A stretch of 64,000 nt of DNA from Singulisphaera sp. GP187 (GTDB lineage Bacteria; Planctomycetota; Planctomycetia; Isosphaerales; Isosphaeraceae). Positions 1 to 7,305 of the stretch are shown piece after piece. The notes beneath the pieces were generated by a model that saw only the letters and a list, made by a program, of their open reading frames with translations, was not told the origin of the DNA and made no database searches. The DNA lies in assembly GCF_900129635.1 (NCBI RefSeq), contig NZ_FSRB01000004.1:154158-218157 (forward strand), given 5' to 3'. Within the stretch, counting starts at the first letter, position 1, and every line of letters begins with the position of its first letter. The position numbers and the translations under genes are program-made.

Positions 1-286
1 CCGACGCGTTCAGTCGACTGACCTCGGAATCGTCGCGGTAAACCGTCAGTTGGGTCTCGAGCTCATCGATCCGGTCGAGCACCTGCCCCGCCAGGTCCGC
101 CGCCCCTGGGGTGTTGGCCGCGATCCTCACCTCGAAATAGGACCCCATCGCCGGTCGAGTTGCCTTGATCAGGTCGCCGCTGCTCGGGCGATCGCTCGAG
201 ACCGGGTTGGAGACGGGCGTAGCGCCGTGGAGCCGCCGCAGGCGCAATAGGTCGCGACGGTTAACGGAGGAACGCGGGTGCCTCAC
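1..286 (-). CDS. ApbE-like FAD:protein FMN transferase, N-terminal part (runs off the left edge)
   Basis: The minus strand is open from a GTG at 286 to the window edge. About 50 residues in it reads AMGSYFEVRI, and about 30 residues later comes an ELETQLTVYRDDSEVSRLN segment. These are the two N-terminal hallmarks of ApbE proteins, which move FMN from FAD onto a threonine of exported redox proteins. The first residues include an NRRDLLRLRR stretch, as in an export leader, fitting the periplasmic site of this family. The start is uncertain: no ATG was seen in frame, and GTG 286 is chosen because the leader follows it. Only the first 95 or so residues are visible, so the FAD-binding core cannot be checked. 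The family call rests on motifs read by eye. Confidence 0.6.
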   Translation of the reverse strand, partial: MRHPRSSVNRRDLLRLRRLHGATPVSNPVSSDRPSSGDLIKATRPAMGSYFEVRIAANTPGAADLAGQVLDRIDELETQLTVYRDDSEVSRLNAS

Positions 287-557
287 AGAACACCTCGGCA
301 GCCAAAGGGCAGGGCAGGAGAGTCGAACTTGTTGTCTTGAGACGAGACCGGCTGCGACCACGGGGGAAGCTGTCCGTCGGCCGTTTGCGGGGGGCGAGCC
401 TTTACCCAGTATAACCGATCATGTTCCGGCGAAAAGGGGGATGCCGCCCAACGTCAGTAACTCGGCGTCGTCAACAACGGATGTAACTCTCACCGGACCA
501 GAGAATTACTGCCGCTCCGTGGCTGCGGTTCGTTCGAGAGAAGGGGGGGCAAAAAAT
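287..557. other. Non-coding stretch between the ApbE-like gene and the IS4-type transposase
   Basis: No gene is supported here. Open frames exist on the plus strand, but their translations are arginine- and proline-rich without motifs, as expected from high GC. The stretch should hold the promoter of the ApbE-like gene and the left end of the insertion sequence. I could not find an unambiguous terminal inverted repeat. Confidence 0.5.
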
Positions 558-623
558 CGCCGTTCTTCGTCATGATGGGTGCGGCTAGCAACCGGCACTC
601 ACCTGGATTGAGGAAGAACGGCG
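558..623 (+). promoter_or_regulatory. Perfect 11-bp inverted repeat that ends at the transposase start codon
   Basis: CGCCGTTCTTC at 558-568 and its exact complement GAAGAACGGCG at 613-623 are 44 nt apart. The second arm contains the only purine-rich ribosome-binding sequence (AGGA, 611-614) and touches the ATG at 624. In a transcript entering from outside, the hairpin would bury the binding site. IS10 and IS50 use this logic to block translation from read-through transcripts. The repeat is seen directly; the regulatory role is inferred. Confidence 0.5.
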
Positions 624-1997
624 ATGAAGGCAGCTCGGACGCTGCAAGGCTTGCAGCAACCGCAGTCGTTGATCGGCTATGTCCGACAGTTTCTCACCCC
701 GACGGTCTGGAAGCAAGCCCGAGGGGTTGTTCCTCAAAGGCGGTCGGCGCCGCGGTGGGATCTCCAGCCACTGGTCGTGGTCATGCTCGCCATGACCTGG
801 GCCACCGGCGACTCCGAGTCCGAGAGGTTTGAGAAGGCCCGGGGATACTACGTCGCCTGCCATGAGTCGCGAAGACGCCCGGGAAAGACCCTCGTCGGCT
901 TCCAGAAAGCGATGCGACGCGTCCCCATGCGACAACTCAGGGCGTTGGCCGCGGGGGTTCGGCAACAGATCCACGCCCGACTGGGGTCGCGGCGGATTGT
1001 CGACGGCTTCGAGCCGATGGGCTGCGACGGCTCGCGGATCGAGTGCCCCCGCACCCCCGAGTTGGAACGGGGACTCGGGCAGGCCGGCAAGAACGACGCG
1101 GCCCCCAACGTCTGGCTGACGGCGTTCGTCCACTTGCCCACGGGACTGCTTTGGTCGTGGCGACTCGGCCCGGGCACCGCGGCCGAGCAAGAGCATTTGA
1201 GGCACTTGCTCGCCACCCTCTCGCCCGAGGCCCTGATCGTCTGCGACGCCGCTTATATGGGCTTCGATCTGGTCCGGGCGATCCTCGGTGTCAAGCGATC
1301 GTTCCTGTTCCGGATGTCGTCGCGGGTCGACCTCTACACCCTCGAAGTGGCGAACCTGGAGGATTGGACCGAAGGCCCTGTCTTGTACTGGCCGAACTAT
1401 GTCCAGAAGAAAGGGGAAGCGCCGATCCAATGCCGCTTGATCCGGATCCCGGCCAAGGGCAAGGGTAAGGGGTCGGTCAAACGCGACGTCTGGCTCCTGA
1501 CCGACGTCCTCGACCCAGCCCGGATGTCGGCGGCGACGGCCGCCAAATTCTACCGCTGGAGATGGCGTAATGAAGGACTATTTCGCACATACAAGCGTAT
1601 AATCAATAAATTGAAACTCGCTAGCCGCACGGTGGCCTTGGTGCATCGCGAGGCCGAGTTGTCACTGCTGGCCACGCAGATCCTCCTGGCGCATGCCGAC
1701 CTGGCGCTTCGGCCGGCGTCGGCGTCGGCGTCGGCGACCGATGGCCCAGTGATCAGCCCCCGCAAAGTTCTGATCGAGATCCGCAAGGAGATCGACGCGG
1801 CCGTGAAACCCAAGGCCAAGTGTTACCACAAGCGACTCGCGGGCTGCCGCGCCGGGTGCCGGAAGCAGAAGAGCCCGAAAGCCACACGCAAGTGGCCTCG
1901 TCGCAAACCGCATAAGCCGCCGAAACCGCCTGTGCTCCACACCCTGACTCAGGAACAGAAAGCCTTGCTAAACAAGCACATGAGTGCAGTAGGATGA
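624..1997 (+). CDS. IS4-type DDE transposase
   Basis: A 457-residue transposase. The DDE triad is readable: Asp135 in GCDGSRIECP, Asp208 in LIVCDAAYMG, and Glu317 inside a Y-(2)-R-(3)-E-(6)-K signature (Tyr310, Arg313, Glu317, Lys324) that defines IS4-like enzymes. The C-terminus is lysine/arginine/proline-rich, plausibly DNA-binding. Length is normal for the family and the frame is intact, so the element may be active. The ATG lies against one arm of an inverted repeat (558-623). A G-rich, lysine-coding stretch near residue 280 is the only odd internal feature. No second copy was noticed in the window and no target-site duplication was identified. Confidence 0.88.
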   Translation: MKAARTLQGLQQPQSLIGYVRQFLTPTVWKQARGVVPQRRSAPRWDLQPLVVVMLAMTWATGDSESERFEKARGYYVACHESRRRPGKTLVGFQKAMRRVPMRQLRALAAGVRQQIHARLGSRRIVDGFEPMGCDGSRIECPRTPELERGLGQAGKNDAAPNVWLTAFVHLPTGLLWSWRLGPGTAAEQEHLRHLLATLSPEALIVCDAAYMGFDLVRAILGVKRSFLFRMSSRVDLYTLEVANLEDWTEGPVLYWPNYVQKKGEAPIQCRLIRIPAKGKGKGSVKRDVWLLTDVLDPARMSAATAAKFYRWRWRNEGLFRTYKRIINKLKLASRTVALVHREAELSLLATQILLAHADLALRPASASASATDGPVISPRKVLIEIRKEIDAAVKPKAKCYHKRLAGCRAGCRKQKSPKATRKWPRRKPHKPPKPPVLHTLTQEQKALLNKHMSAVG

Positions 1998-2225
1998 GGC
2001 ATCAGTAATCGACGTTGGATGCCGCCCGTTCGTCCGGGGCCTGTGAAAACCTCATGATGTTGGATGCCCCACGGCTCAACCAGAGGCCGGGACGGTAGGT
2101 CACCAACTGATCGCTTCCTCGAAGACCATGAAAAATGCTTGTGGCCGCGATTGCTGGAAGACAACCGCGGCCACTTGCGATCCGATGCGCGAACGGTTTC
2201 GCGCCTTGGACGACTCAAGCTCCGC

Positions 2226-3272
2226 TTATTTCCTTCCGGTCAGGGCGTTGAGGATGAGCATTTCGAGCTGCTCGTACTGCCGAGCTTCGCGAAGTTCCTC
2301 GACGTGCTTGAGGTCGAGCTCCCGGACGATTTCGAGGAGCCGCAGGAACATCGTTTTCGAGTTGCTGAGGTGCTGCATCGAGTCTTCGACGCTGGTGGTG
2401 CGCATCGCCTTCACGTCGAGGCCGACGCATTCGCCGTCGCGGCCGAAGCCGTTGGTCTCGAGGGTGAGCACCTGGTCGAAGGCTCGTCGCAGGTCGACGG
2501 ATCCGAAGACCTTGTCCTGATCGTACTTAAGGCCGTTCTGGTCGTTCAGGTGGACGCTCCAGAGCTTGTTGTGATAGAGTGCGTACGCCATGTCGTCGGC
2601 CGGATCCAGGCCGGCGAGAATCGAGTGGGCACTCTCGATCAGAACGCCGGAGCGGCTCGGGTCGACCGTCTTGTAGGCGATCCCGATCATATGGCCGACG
2701 GTGGGCAGGTAGGCCTGATCCATCGGCTCGTTGGGCTTGGCTTCGCCCATCACGCGGATGTCCGGGTCATGCTCGAGGATCGTATTCCAGGCATCGACGA
2801 TCCGACCGACCGCGGTTTTTGCGTCCTTGGCCTCGCGGATGTAGGAGCCTTCCCGAGCGAGCCAGAGCACGTAGTTGCGACAGCCGACTTCGCGGGCGAT
2901 GTCGACCGTTCGCTTGGCCCGGTCGAGGGCGTACTTGCGATCGCTCGCGCTGTTGGATGTGAATCCGCCGTCGACCGTTCGGGGATCTTCCCAGAGCCGG
3001 GGGGCAACGATCTCGACGAACAAGCCTTCGCTGTCAAGCATTGACTTGACTTGCGCCACCCCTTTGAGGGTTGCAGTCCAGTCGAGGTCGGCCGAAACGA
3101 TGTCGTCGTCGTGCATCTGCACGGCATCGAAACCGAGTTCTTTGTACGCTTTGATCTTGCGGGCAAAGTCGATTTCTTTGCGGGCGGGAGGGCCAAACGG
3201 GTCGGCGCCGGTGCTGATGTTCCAGGGGCCGAAAGAAAAGCGGTACTGGGTGGGTGAGGCGCCGTTGGCCAT
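2226..3272 (-). CDS. xylA: Xylose isomerase (XylA family TIM barrel)
   Basis: A 348-residue protein aligned by eye with bacterial xylose isomerases, which interconvert D-xylose and D-xylulose in the cytoplasm. N-terminal FGPWN...DPFG matches the actinobacterial-type start. His54 and Asp57 in MHDDDI are the catalytic pair; GEAKPNEP supplies the metal-ligand Glu177 and catalytic Lys179. Glu213/His216 (IESAH) and Asp244, Asp251, Asp253 (LNDQNGLKYDQD) complete the two-metal site. The ATG at 3272 is chosen over an upstream TTG because a GAGGA box precedes it at proper spacing. No xylulokinase or transporter is nearby, so the substrate could be another aldose. It is about 40 residues shorter than typical XylA. 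Confidence 0.85.
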   Translation of the reverse strand: MANGASPTQYRFSFGPWNISTGADPFGPPARKEIDFARKIKAYKELGFDAVQMHDDDIVSADLDWTATLKGVAQVKSMLDSEGLFVEIVAPRLWEDPRTVDGGFTSNSASDRKYALDRAKRTVDIAREVGCRNYVLWLAREGSYIREAKDAKTAVGRIVDAWNTILEHDPDIRVMGEAKPNEPMDQAYLPTVGHMIGIAYKTVDPSRSGVLIESAHSILAGLDPADDMAYALYHNKLWSVHLNDQNGLKYDQDKVFGSVDLRRAFDQVLTLETNGFGRDGECVGLDVKAMRTTSVEDSMQHLSNSKTMFLRLLEIVRELDLKHVEELREARQYEQLEMLILNALTGRK

Positions 3273-3457
3273 GAAGGTCAATCCTCTTTAGAATCTGGGC
3301 AGGACTTGGACTGCGCGATCGATGCGTTCACTGATCCGCGCAGACCCTTGGGAGAAACTTTGGCCCTAAGTTAGCGAGCCGTCGCCGCTTTTGCGCGATC
3401 AATTTCTTACAAACCCACTCCCAAAAGGGATGGTGAGCCGAGAGGACCAGGAACATC

Positions 3458-3757
3458 ATGCGACTCTGGCACCTGTCGTTTGCGATCGTCCTGATTGCGT
3501 TGGGGTTGACGATCGCCCAAGACCCTGTCGGCATGGTCGCGATCATTGTGTTTGTCACCGGCCTCGGCGAAGTGGTGGTCGGCACGACCGCGATCTTGGC
3601 GCTTTTCCAGACACTCGGCTCGCTCGGCGAGGCCAGGGGGCTCGTCGCTCACGCCGAGGCCCTCGTTGCCATCACGGTGGTTCTCGCGGTCTCCACCGCG
3701 ATTATGACAGGCTGGATGTTTGTCGGTGCTTGGGTGGTTCAGGTCGTTGTGGCTTGA
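3458..3757 (+). CDS. Small integral membrane protein, unknown function
   Basis: A 99-residue, very hydrophobic protein with three likely membrane segments, roughly residues 5-20, 25-50 and 67-97. A GAGAGGA-like ribosome-binding sequence precedes the ATG. I do not recognise the family. It is followed after 34 nt by the peptidase gene on the same strand, so the two are probably co-transcribed. Very few charged residues are present apart from the short loops. Confidence 0.7.
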   Translation: MRLWHLSFAIVLIALGLTIAQDPVGMVAIIVFVTGLGEVVVGTTAILALFQTLGSLGEARGLVAHAEALVAITVVLAVSTAIMTGWMFVGAWVVQVVVA

Positions 3758-3791
3758 ACGAAGGTTTCTTTCGATTGTTGCGGGGCTTTCC

Positions 3792-5513
3792 ATGGGTTCG
3801 ACTGCTTACGTCCCTCAATCTTTTCCTCGGCGCTGGCTTCCGGCCGATGCCGAGCTCACCACTTGGGAGCAGATCGAACCCTGGTATCGTCGGCTGCTCG
3901 ACCAGCCCATCGAGTCGTCGGCCGAGTTGGAGCAGTGGCTCTTCGCCGTCGGCGAGCTGAACGCGGCGGTCGGGCAGGTCGGGACCAAACGCTACGTGGC
4001 GATGACCTGTCAGACCGACGATCCCGAGCGCGAGGCGGCCTATCTCGAATTCGTGCGCGACATCGAGCCGCGGCTCAAACCCGTTCACAACGAGATTCGA
4101 ACCAAGTACCTCGACTCGCCGCACCGCTCGAGCTTGTCGATCGAGCGCTACCACGTGTTCGATCGTGCCCAGGAGAACCGTCGGGCGCTTTACCGCGAAG
4201 CCAACATCCCGCGCGAAACCGAGCTGTCAGAGCTCGATCAGCAGTATCAGAAGATCGTCGGCGCGATGACGGTCAACTTCCAGGGCGAGGAACGCACCCC
4301 TTCACAGATGGCGCCTTTCCTCGAGGAGAACGATCGGTCGATCCGCCAGACCGCCTGGGAACTCGTTGCCAATCGCCGCCTGGCCGACAAGGAGACGCTC
4401 GACGCTCTGTTCGACCAGATGGTGAAGGTGCGCGTCGAGGTGGCGCGTGAGGCTGGATTCCCGAACTACGTCGAGTACGCCTACCGGCTCCGCGAGCGGT
4501 TTGACTACGGTATCAACGAGGCCGTTGCGTTCCAGTCGGCCATCGAGCGCGTCGTCGTTCCCTTGGCTCGGCGGATTCAGGAAGAGCGAAAGCAGTCGCT
4601 CGGGATCGAGACCCTGCGTCCTTGGGACGTCGCGGTCGACCCCCTCGGCCGCGCTCCGCTTCGCCCATTCAGCGAGATCGATCGTTTGGCCGAAGGCTCC
4701 GAAGCGATCTTCTCGGGCGTGGACCCCGAACTCGGCAGCCAGTTCGCCTTCCTCCGATCGAATGGCCTGCTCGACCTGGCGAACCGCAAGGGAAAAGCGC
4801 CCGGCGGCTATCAAACGACCTTGGAAGACGACCGGCTCCCGTTCATCTTCATGAACGCGGTCGGCCTCGACGGCGACGTTCGCACGCTCCTGCACGAGGG
4901 AGGGCACGCGTTCCATGCCCTGGCCAGCCGCGGCGAACCGCTCTCGGCCTACCGCGAGAGCCCGATCGAGTTCTGCGAAGTGGCCTCAATGTCCATGGAA
5001 CTGCTCGGAGCCCGAAATCTCGAGTGGTTCTACTCCAACGATGACGCGAACCGATCGTATCGCCAGTTGCTCGAGGGGATCGTCTTGATTCTCCCTTGGA
5101 TCGCCACGGTCGACGCCTTCCAGCACTGGGTTTACAACCACCCGAACCACACCCGCGAGCAACGGAGCGAGGCGTGGTCCGCGCTCATCGACCGCTTCGG
5201 GGGAATCGTCGATTGGTCGGGCCTCGAGGAGGCCAAGGCCCACTCTTGGCACCGTCAACTCCATATCTTCCTCTATCCGTTCTACTACATCGAGTATGGC
5301 ATCGCGCAGCTTGGTGCCTTGCAGATCTGGCAGCGGAGCCTGGCCGATCGCCCCGAGGCGGTCGCGGCCTACCGCCGTGCCTTGGCCCTCGGGGGAGCTC
5401 GCCCCTTGCCTGAGCTATTCGCGGCCGCGGGGATCCGGTTCGATTTCAGCGAACCGGCCTTACGCCCCTTGATGGACGCCATCGGCAAGGAGCTGGATCA
5501 ACTCGGCCCGTGA
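3792..5513 (+). CDS. M3-family zinc metallopeptidase (oligoendopeptidase F-like)
   Basis: A 573-residue protein with the zinc motif HEGGH at residues 368-372 (HExxH) and the third ligand Glu396 in IEFCEVASMSME, 24 residues on, as in M3 peptidases such as oligoendopeptidase F and thimet oligopeptidase. These cut short peptides, usually in the cytoplasm; no signal peptide is visible. The ATG at 3792 is preferred to an in-frame ATG at 3720, which overlaps the upstream gene. The last 33 bases of the gene recur at 13773, where they are the only trace of a second copy, showing that this 3' end bounds a segmental duplication. Confidence 0.9.
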   Translation: MGSTAYVPQSFPRRWLPADAELTTWEQIEPWYRRLLDQPIESSAELEQWLFAVGELNAAVGQVGTKRYVAMTCQTDDPEREAAYLEFVRDIEPRLKPVHNEIRTKYLDSPHRSSLSIERYHVFDRAQENRRALYREANIPRETELSELDQQYQKIVGAMTVNFQGEERTPSQMAPFLEENDRSIRQTAWELVANRRLADKETLDALFDQMVKVRVEVAREAGFPNYVEYAYRLRERFDYGINEAVAFQSAIERVVVPLARRIQEERKQSLGIETLRPWDVAVDPLGRAPLRPFSEIDRLAEGSEAIFSGVDPELGSQFAFLRSNGLLDLANRKGKAPGGYQTTLEDDRLPFIFMNAVGLDGDVRTLLHEGGHAFHALASRGEPLSAYRESPIEFCEVASMSMELLGARNLEWFYSNDDANRSYRQLLEGIVLILPWIATVDAFQHWVYNHPNHTREQRSEAWSALIDRFGGIVDWSGLEEAKAHSWHRQLHIFLYPFYYIEYGIAQLGALQIWQRSLADRPEAVAAYRRALALGGARPLPELFAAAGIRFDFSEPALRPLMDAIGKELDQLGP

Positions 5514-5528
5514 GGCTTGACTCGAAGA

Positions 5529-5805
5529 TGGTGGACCGTGCCCACCCGACAAGAGAGTCAGGAATCATCATGTCGGCCATAGCGACATGATGAGTTTCGT
5601 AGGGTGGGCACGGCCCACCACGGTTTCGGCCCGGAACGAGCGCAGGAGAATGAGCCCACTTCCTCCGATCGGTTCAGGCCGTGAGGATTCCGGGCGAGTG
5701 CGTCGCGTTTGGTCCCTCTCCAGACCGTCGAAGCTGCTGGACCGTGCCCACCCGACAAGAGATCGGATCAAGATTTCCCGATTTGTAGGGTGGGCACGGC
5801 CCACC
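5529..5805. repeat. Cluster of palindromic GTGGGCACGGCCCAC repeats
   Basis: GTAGGGTGGGCACGGCCCACC occurs at 5599-5619 and 5785-5805, with the complementary ACCGTGCCCACCCGAC at about 5533 and 5743. Each is a near-palindrome and adjacent units can pair with one another. Related units occur at about 14048, 14184 and 14225 (in the duplicate), 19220, 27960 and 34645, always between genes. No coding frame is supported here. Confidence 0.7.
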
Positions 5806-5814
5806 AGGTGCGAG

Positions 5815-6459
5815 TCATGACGATCTTAAAACCGGGGGGACCGTTGGCAGGTTCTGGGTGGTGAGGAGAAAGATTCGGCTCAGGAGGATCAACTGGTCAT
5901 CTTCCTTGACGGGACCGGCCTCGTTGCCGATCGGGTTCAGGATCATTTGCTCGCCACGCTGAAGGCCGATCAGAAGACAGCACTTCTTGTCATCACGATA
6001 ACGTAAGAACATGCTTGAGATTTCCACGAAGTCGCGACCGACGAGTTCGCGGGGGACGGGGAACAGGTACATCTCGTTGGCGTCACGGCCAACGGTGAGG
6101 AGTTCTTGATAGACCCGAGTCATTCCATGGTAGATTGCGGTGCGGGCGAGGAGCCGTAGGCCGAGCTCGTCGGAGGAGATGATCTCGTCAGCGCCCGCCT
6201 TGAGGAGGCGGTGACGATTTTCCGGGTTACGGCATTCGACCGCGACGTTGGGCTGATCGGCCCCTTTGCAGATGTCGCGGATTGCGATGCAGGTCAGGAT
6301 CGACTTGCCATCGGCGTAATGCCCTTGCCGTTCGTCGACCAGGACGACGACTGAGTGCGCCGTGGCGACCCGGGCGCGGCGGAGGATGATCTCGTTGGTC
6401 GGATCACCCTTGACAATGTAGACATCATTAAACGCGGCGTCATCCTGCTTGTCGGGCAG
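5815..6459 (-). pseudogene. Truncated copy of the TrkA/RCK-type ion-channel gene
   Basis: The reading frame repeats the C-terminal 215 residues or so of the channel encoded at 14259-15431, starting inside the first nucleotide-binding domain at LPDKQDDAAFNDVYIV. The membrane pore and the start of the regulatory domain are missing. The frame carries six foreign codons on to 6477, where an accidental ATG lies within the mobile element. A soluble RCK fragment could still be made but could not conduct ions, so this is called a pseudogene. It is nearly identical to the parent, pointing to a very recent duplication or gene conversion. Confidence 0.85.
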
Positions 6460-7206
6460 TGAGGAAAAGGGGGACATAGCACTTTATTGACAGCAGTCGC
6501 CACGACGATTATCGTGTGTGGTATGCCGCGAACCGCTCGTGCTTCCGTCGCTGGCCTCTGGTATCACGTCCTGAATCGGGGCTACCGCCGCGAGGCCGTC
6601 TTCCACAAGCCCGGCGATTACGACGCCTTCGTCCAGGCGATGACTGACGCAGGGAGCCGCGTGCCGGTGGACTTGCTCGGGTATTGTCTGATGCCCAACC
6701 ATTTTCACCTCCTCGTGAGGCCTCATAGCGATGGCGACCTCGGCCGTTGGATGCAATGGCTGCTGACGGCGCACGCCCGCCGTTATCATCGCCATTACGG
6801 CACCACGGGCCACGTCTGGCAGGGGCGATTCAAAGCCTTCCCCGTCCAGGACGACGGCCATCTCGTCACGGTGCTCCGCTACGTCGAACGCAACGCATTG
6901 CGTGCCGAACTGGTCGCGCGCGCCGAGGACTGGAAGTGGTCGAGTCTGCCCGGTTGGCAGCGTGGCGATCCGTGGTTGTGGAAGGGCGAGGTGTCGGTCC
7001 GGGACGAGGGGTGGCTGGAGCGGGTCAACGAACCCCTCTCCGTCGGCGACCTCGAACGGTTGCGGCACTCGGTATCCCGGGGCCGACCTTATGGTGGGGA
7101 ATCATGGACCCGGGAAACGGCGATCCGGCTGGGACTGGAGTCGTGCTTGCGTCACCGGGGGCGTCCCCGGAAGGAGCAGGCATAAATCGCTATGTCCCCT
7201 GGTATG
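6460..7206 (+). mobile_element. REP-associated tyrosine transposase (RAYT) element with terminal inverted repeats
   Basis: An inverted repeat brackets the transposase gene: AAGGGGGACATAGCACTTTAT near 6467-6486 and its complement (ATAAATCGCTATGTCCCCT) at about 7184-7202. GGGGACATAGC is a perfect match between the arms. The left edge coincides with the point at which the duplicated channel gene is cut off (6459/6460). No flanking target duplication was seen, as expected for single-strand Y1 transposition. Confidence 0.65.
6523..7185 (+). CDS. REP-associated tyrosine transposase (Y1/IS200-like)
   Basis: A 220-residue protein beginning MPRTARA. It has the HUH metal-binding motif His60-Phe-His62 in MPNHFHLLV and the candidate nucleophile Tyr120 in LRYVERN, the pattern of RAYT transposases that nick and join single-stranded ends. 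The segment GHVWQGRFKAFPV is also typical of the family. ATG 6523 is chosen over an in-frame ATG 36 nt upstream, because family members begin right at MPR. The C-terminus is basic (RHRGRPRKEQA). Complete and flanked by inverted repeats, so it may be functional. Confidence 0.9.
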   Translation: MPRTARASVAGLWYHVLNRGYRREAVFHKPGDYDAFVQAMTDAGSRVPVDLLGYCLMPNHFHLLVRPHSDGDLGRWMQWLLTAHARRYHRHYGTTGHVWQGRFKAFPVQDDGHLVTVLRYVERNALRAELVARAEDWKWSSLPGWQRGDPWLWKGEVSVRDEGWLERVNEPLSVGDLERLRHSVSRGRPYGGESWTRETAIRLGLESCLRHRGRPRKEQA

Positions 7207-7305
7207 TAGCAAATCAGAGAGAATAACTCTTAACTCTCTGGCTCATAAAGACTTCCATAGTAGGAGTGGGATTTCTTCCCGGTCCTTTCTTGGAGGTCCA
7301 TTCGC
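7207..7305. other. Spacer with a small hairpin before the IS110 transposase
   Basis: CAGAGAG (7215-7221) and CTCTCTG (7234-7240) form a 7-bp stem with a 12-nt loop. GGAGG lies about 10 nt upstream of the ATG at 7306 and serves as ribosome-binding site. The left end of the IS110 element must lie in this short interval, which leaves little room for an upstream bridge RNA. Confidence 0.4.

Larger units (their letters stand above)
5481..6459. repeat. Left copy of a 1-kb segmental duplication
   Basis: The segment from the peptidase 3' end through the intergenic region into the ion-channel gene matches 13773-14903 in the same orientation. Within the channel part (5815-6459 against 14259-14903) only isolated differences were seen; the intergenic part is more diverged. 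Identity stops at 6459, exactly where the REP-transposase element begins. The right copy is longer by about 150 bp because of an insertion at 13817-14004. Confidence 0.85.

Noticed and set aside
165..575. Plus-strand open frame opposite and beyond the ApbE-like gene
   Set aside because: The minus strand has ApbE hallmarks in the overlapping part; the rest has no motif.
429..2035. Terminal repeats of the IS4-type element, suggested by ATGCCGCCC and CAGTAA on both sides
   Set aside because: The shared pieces are short, in inconsistent order and not convincingly inverted, so the element's ends were left undefined.
2064..3044. A 326-codon plus-strand open frame opposite the xylose isomerase
   Set aside because: Antisense shadow of a gene with a complete metal site.
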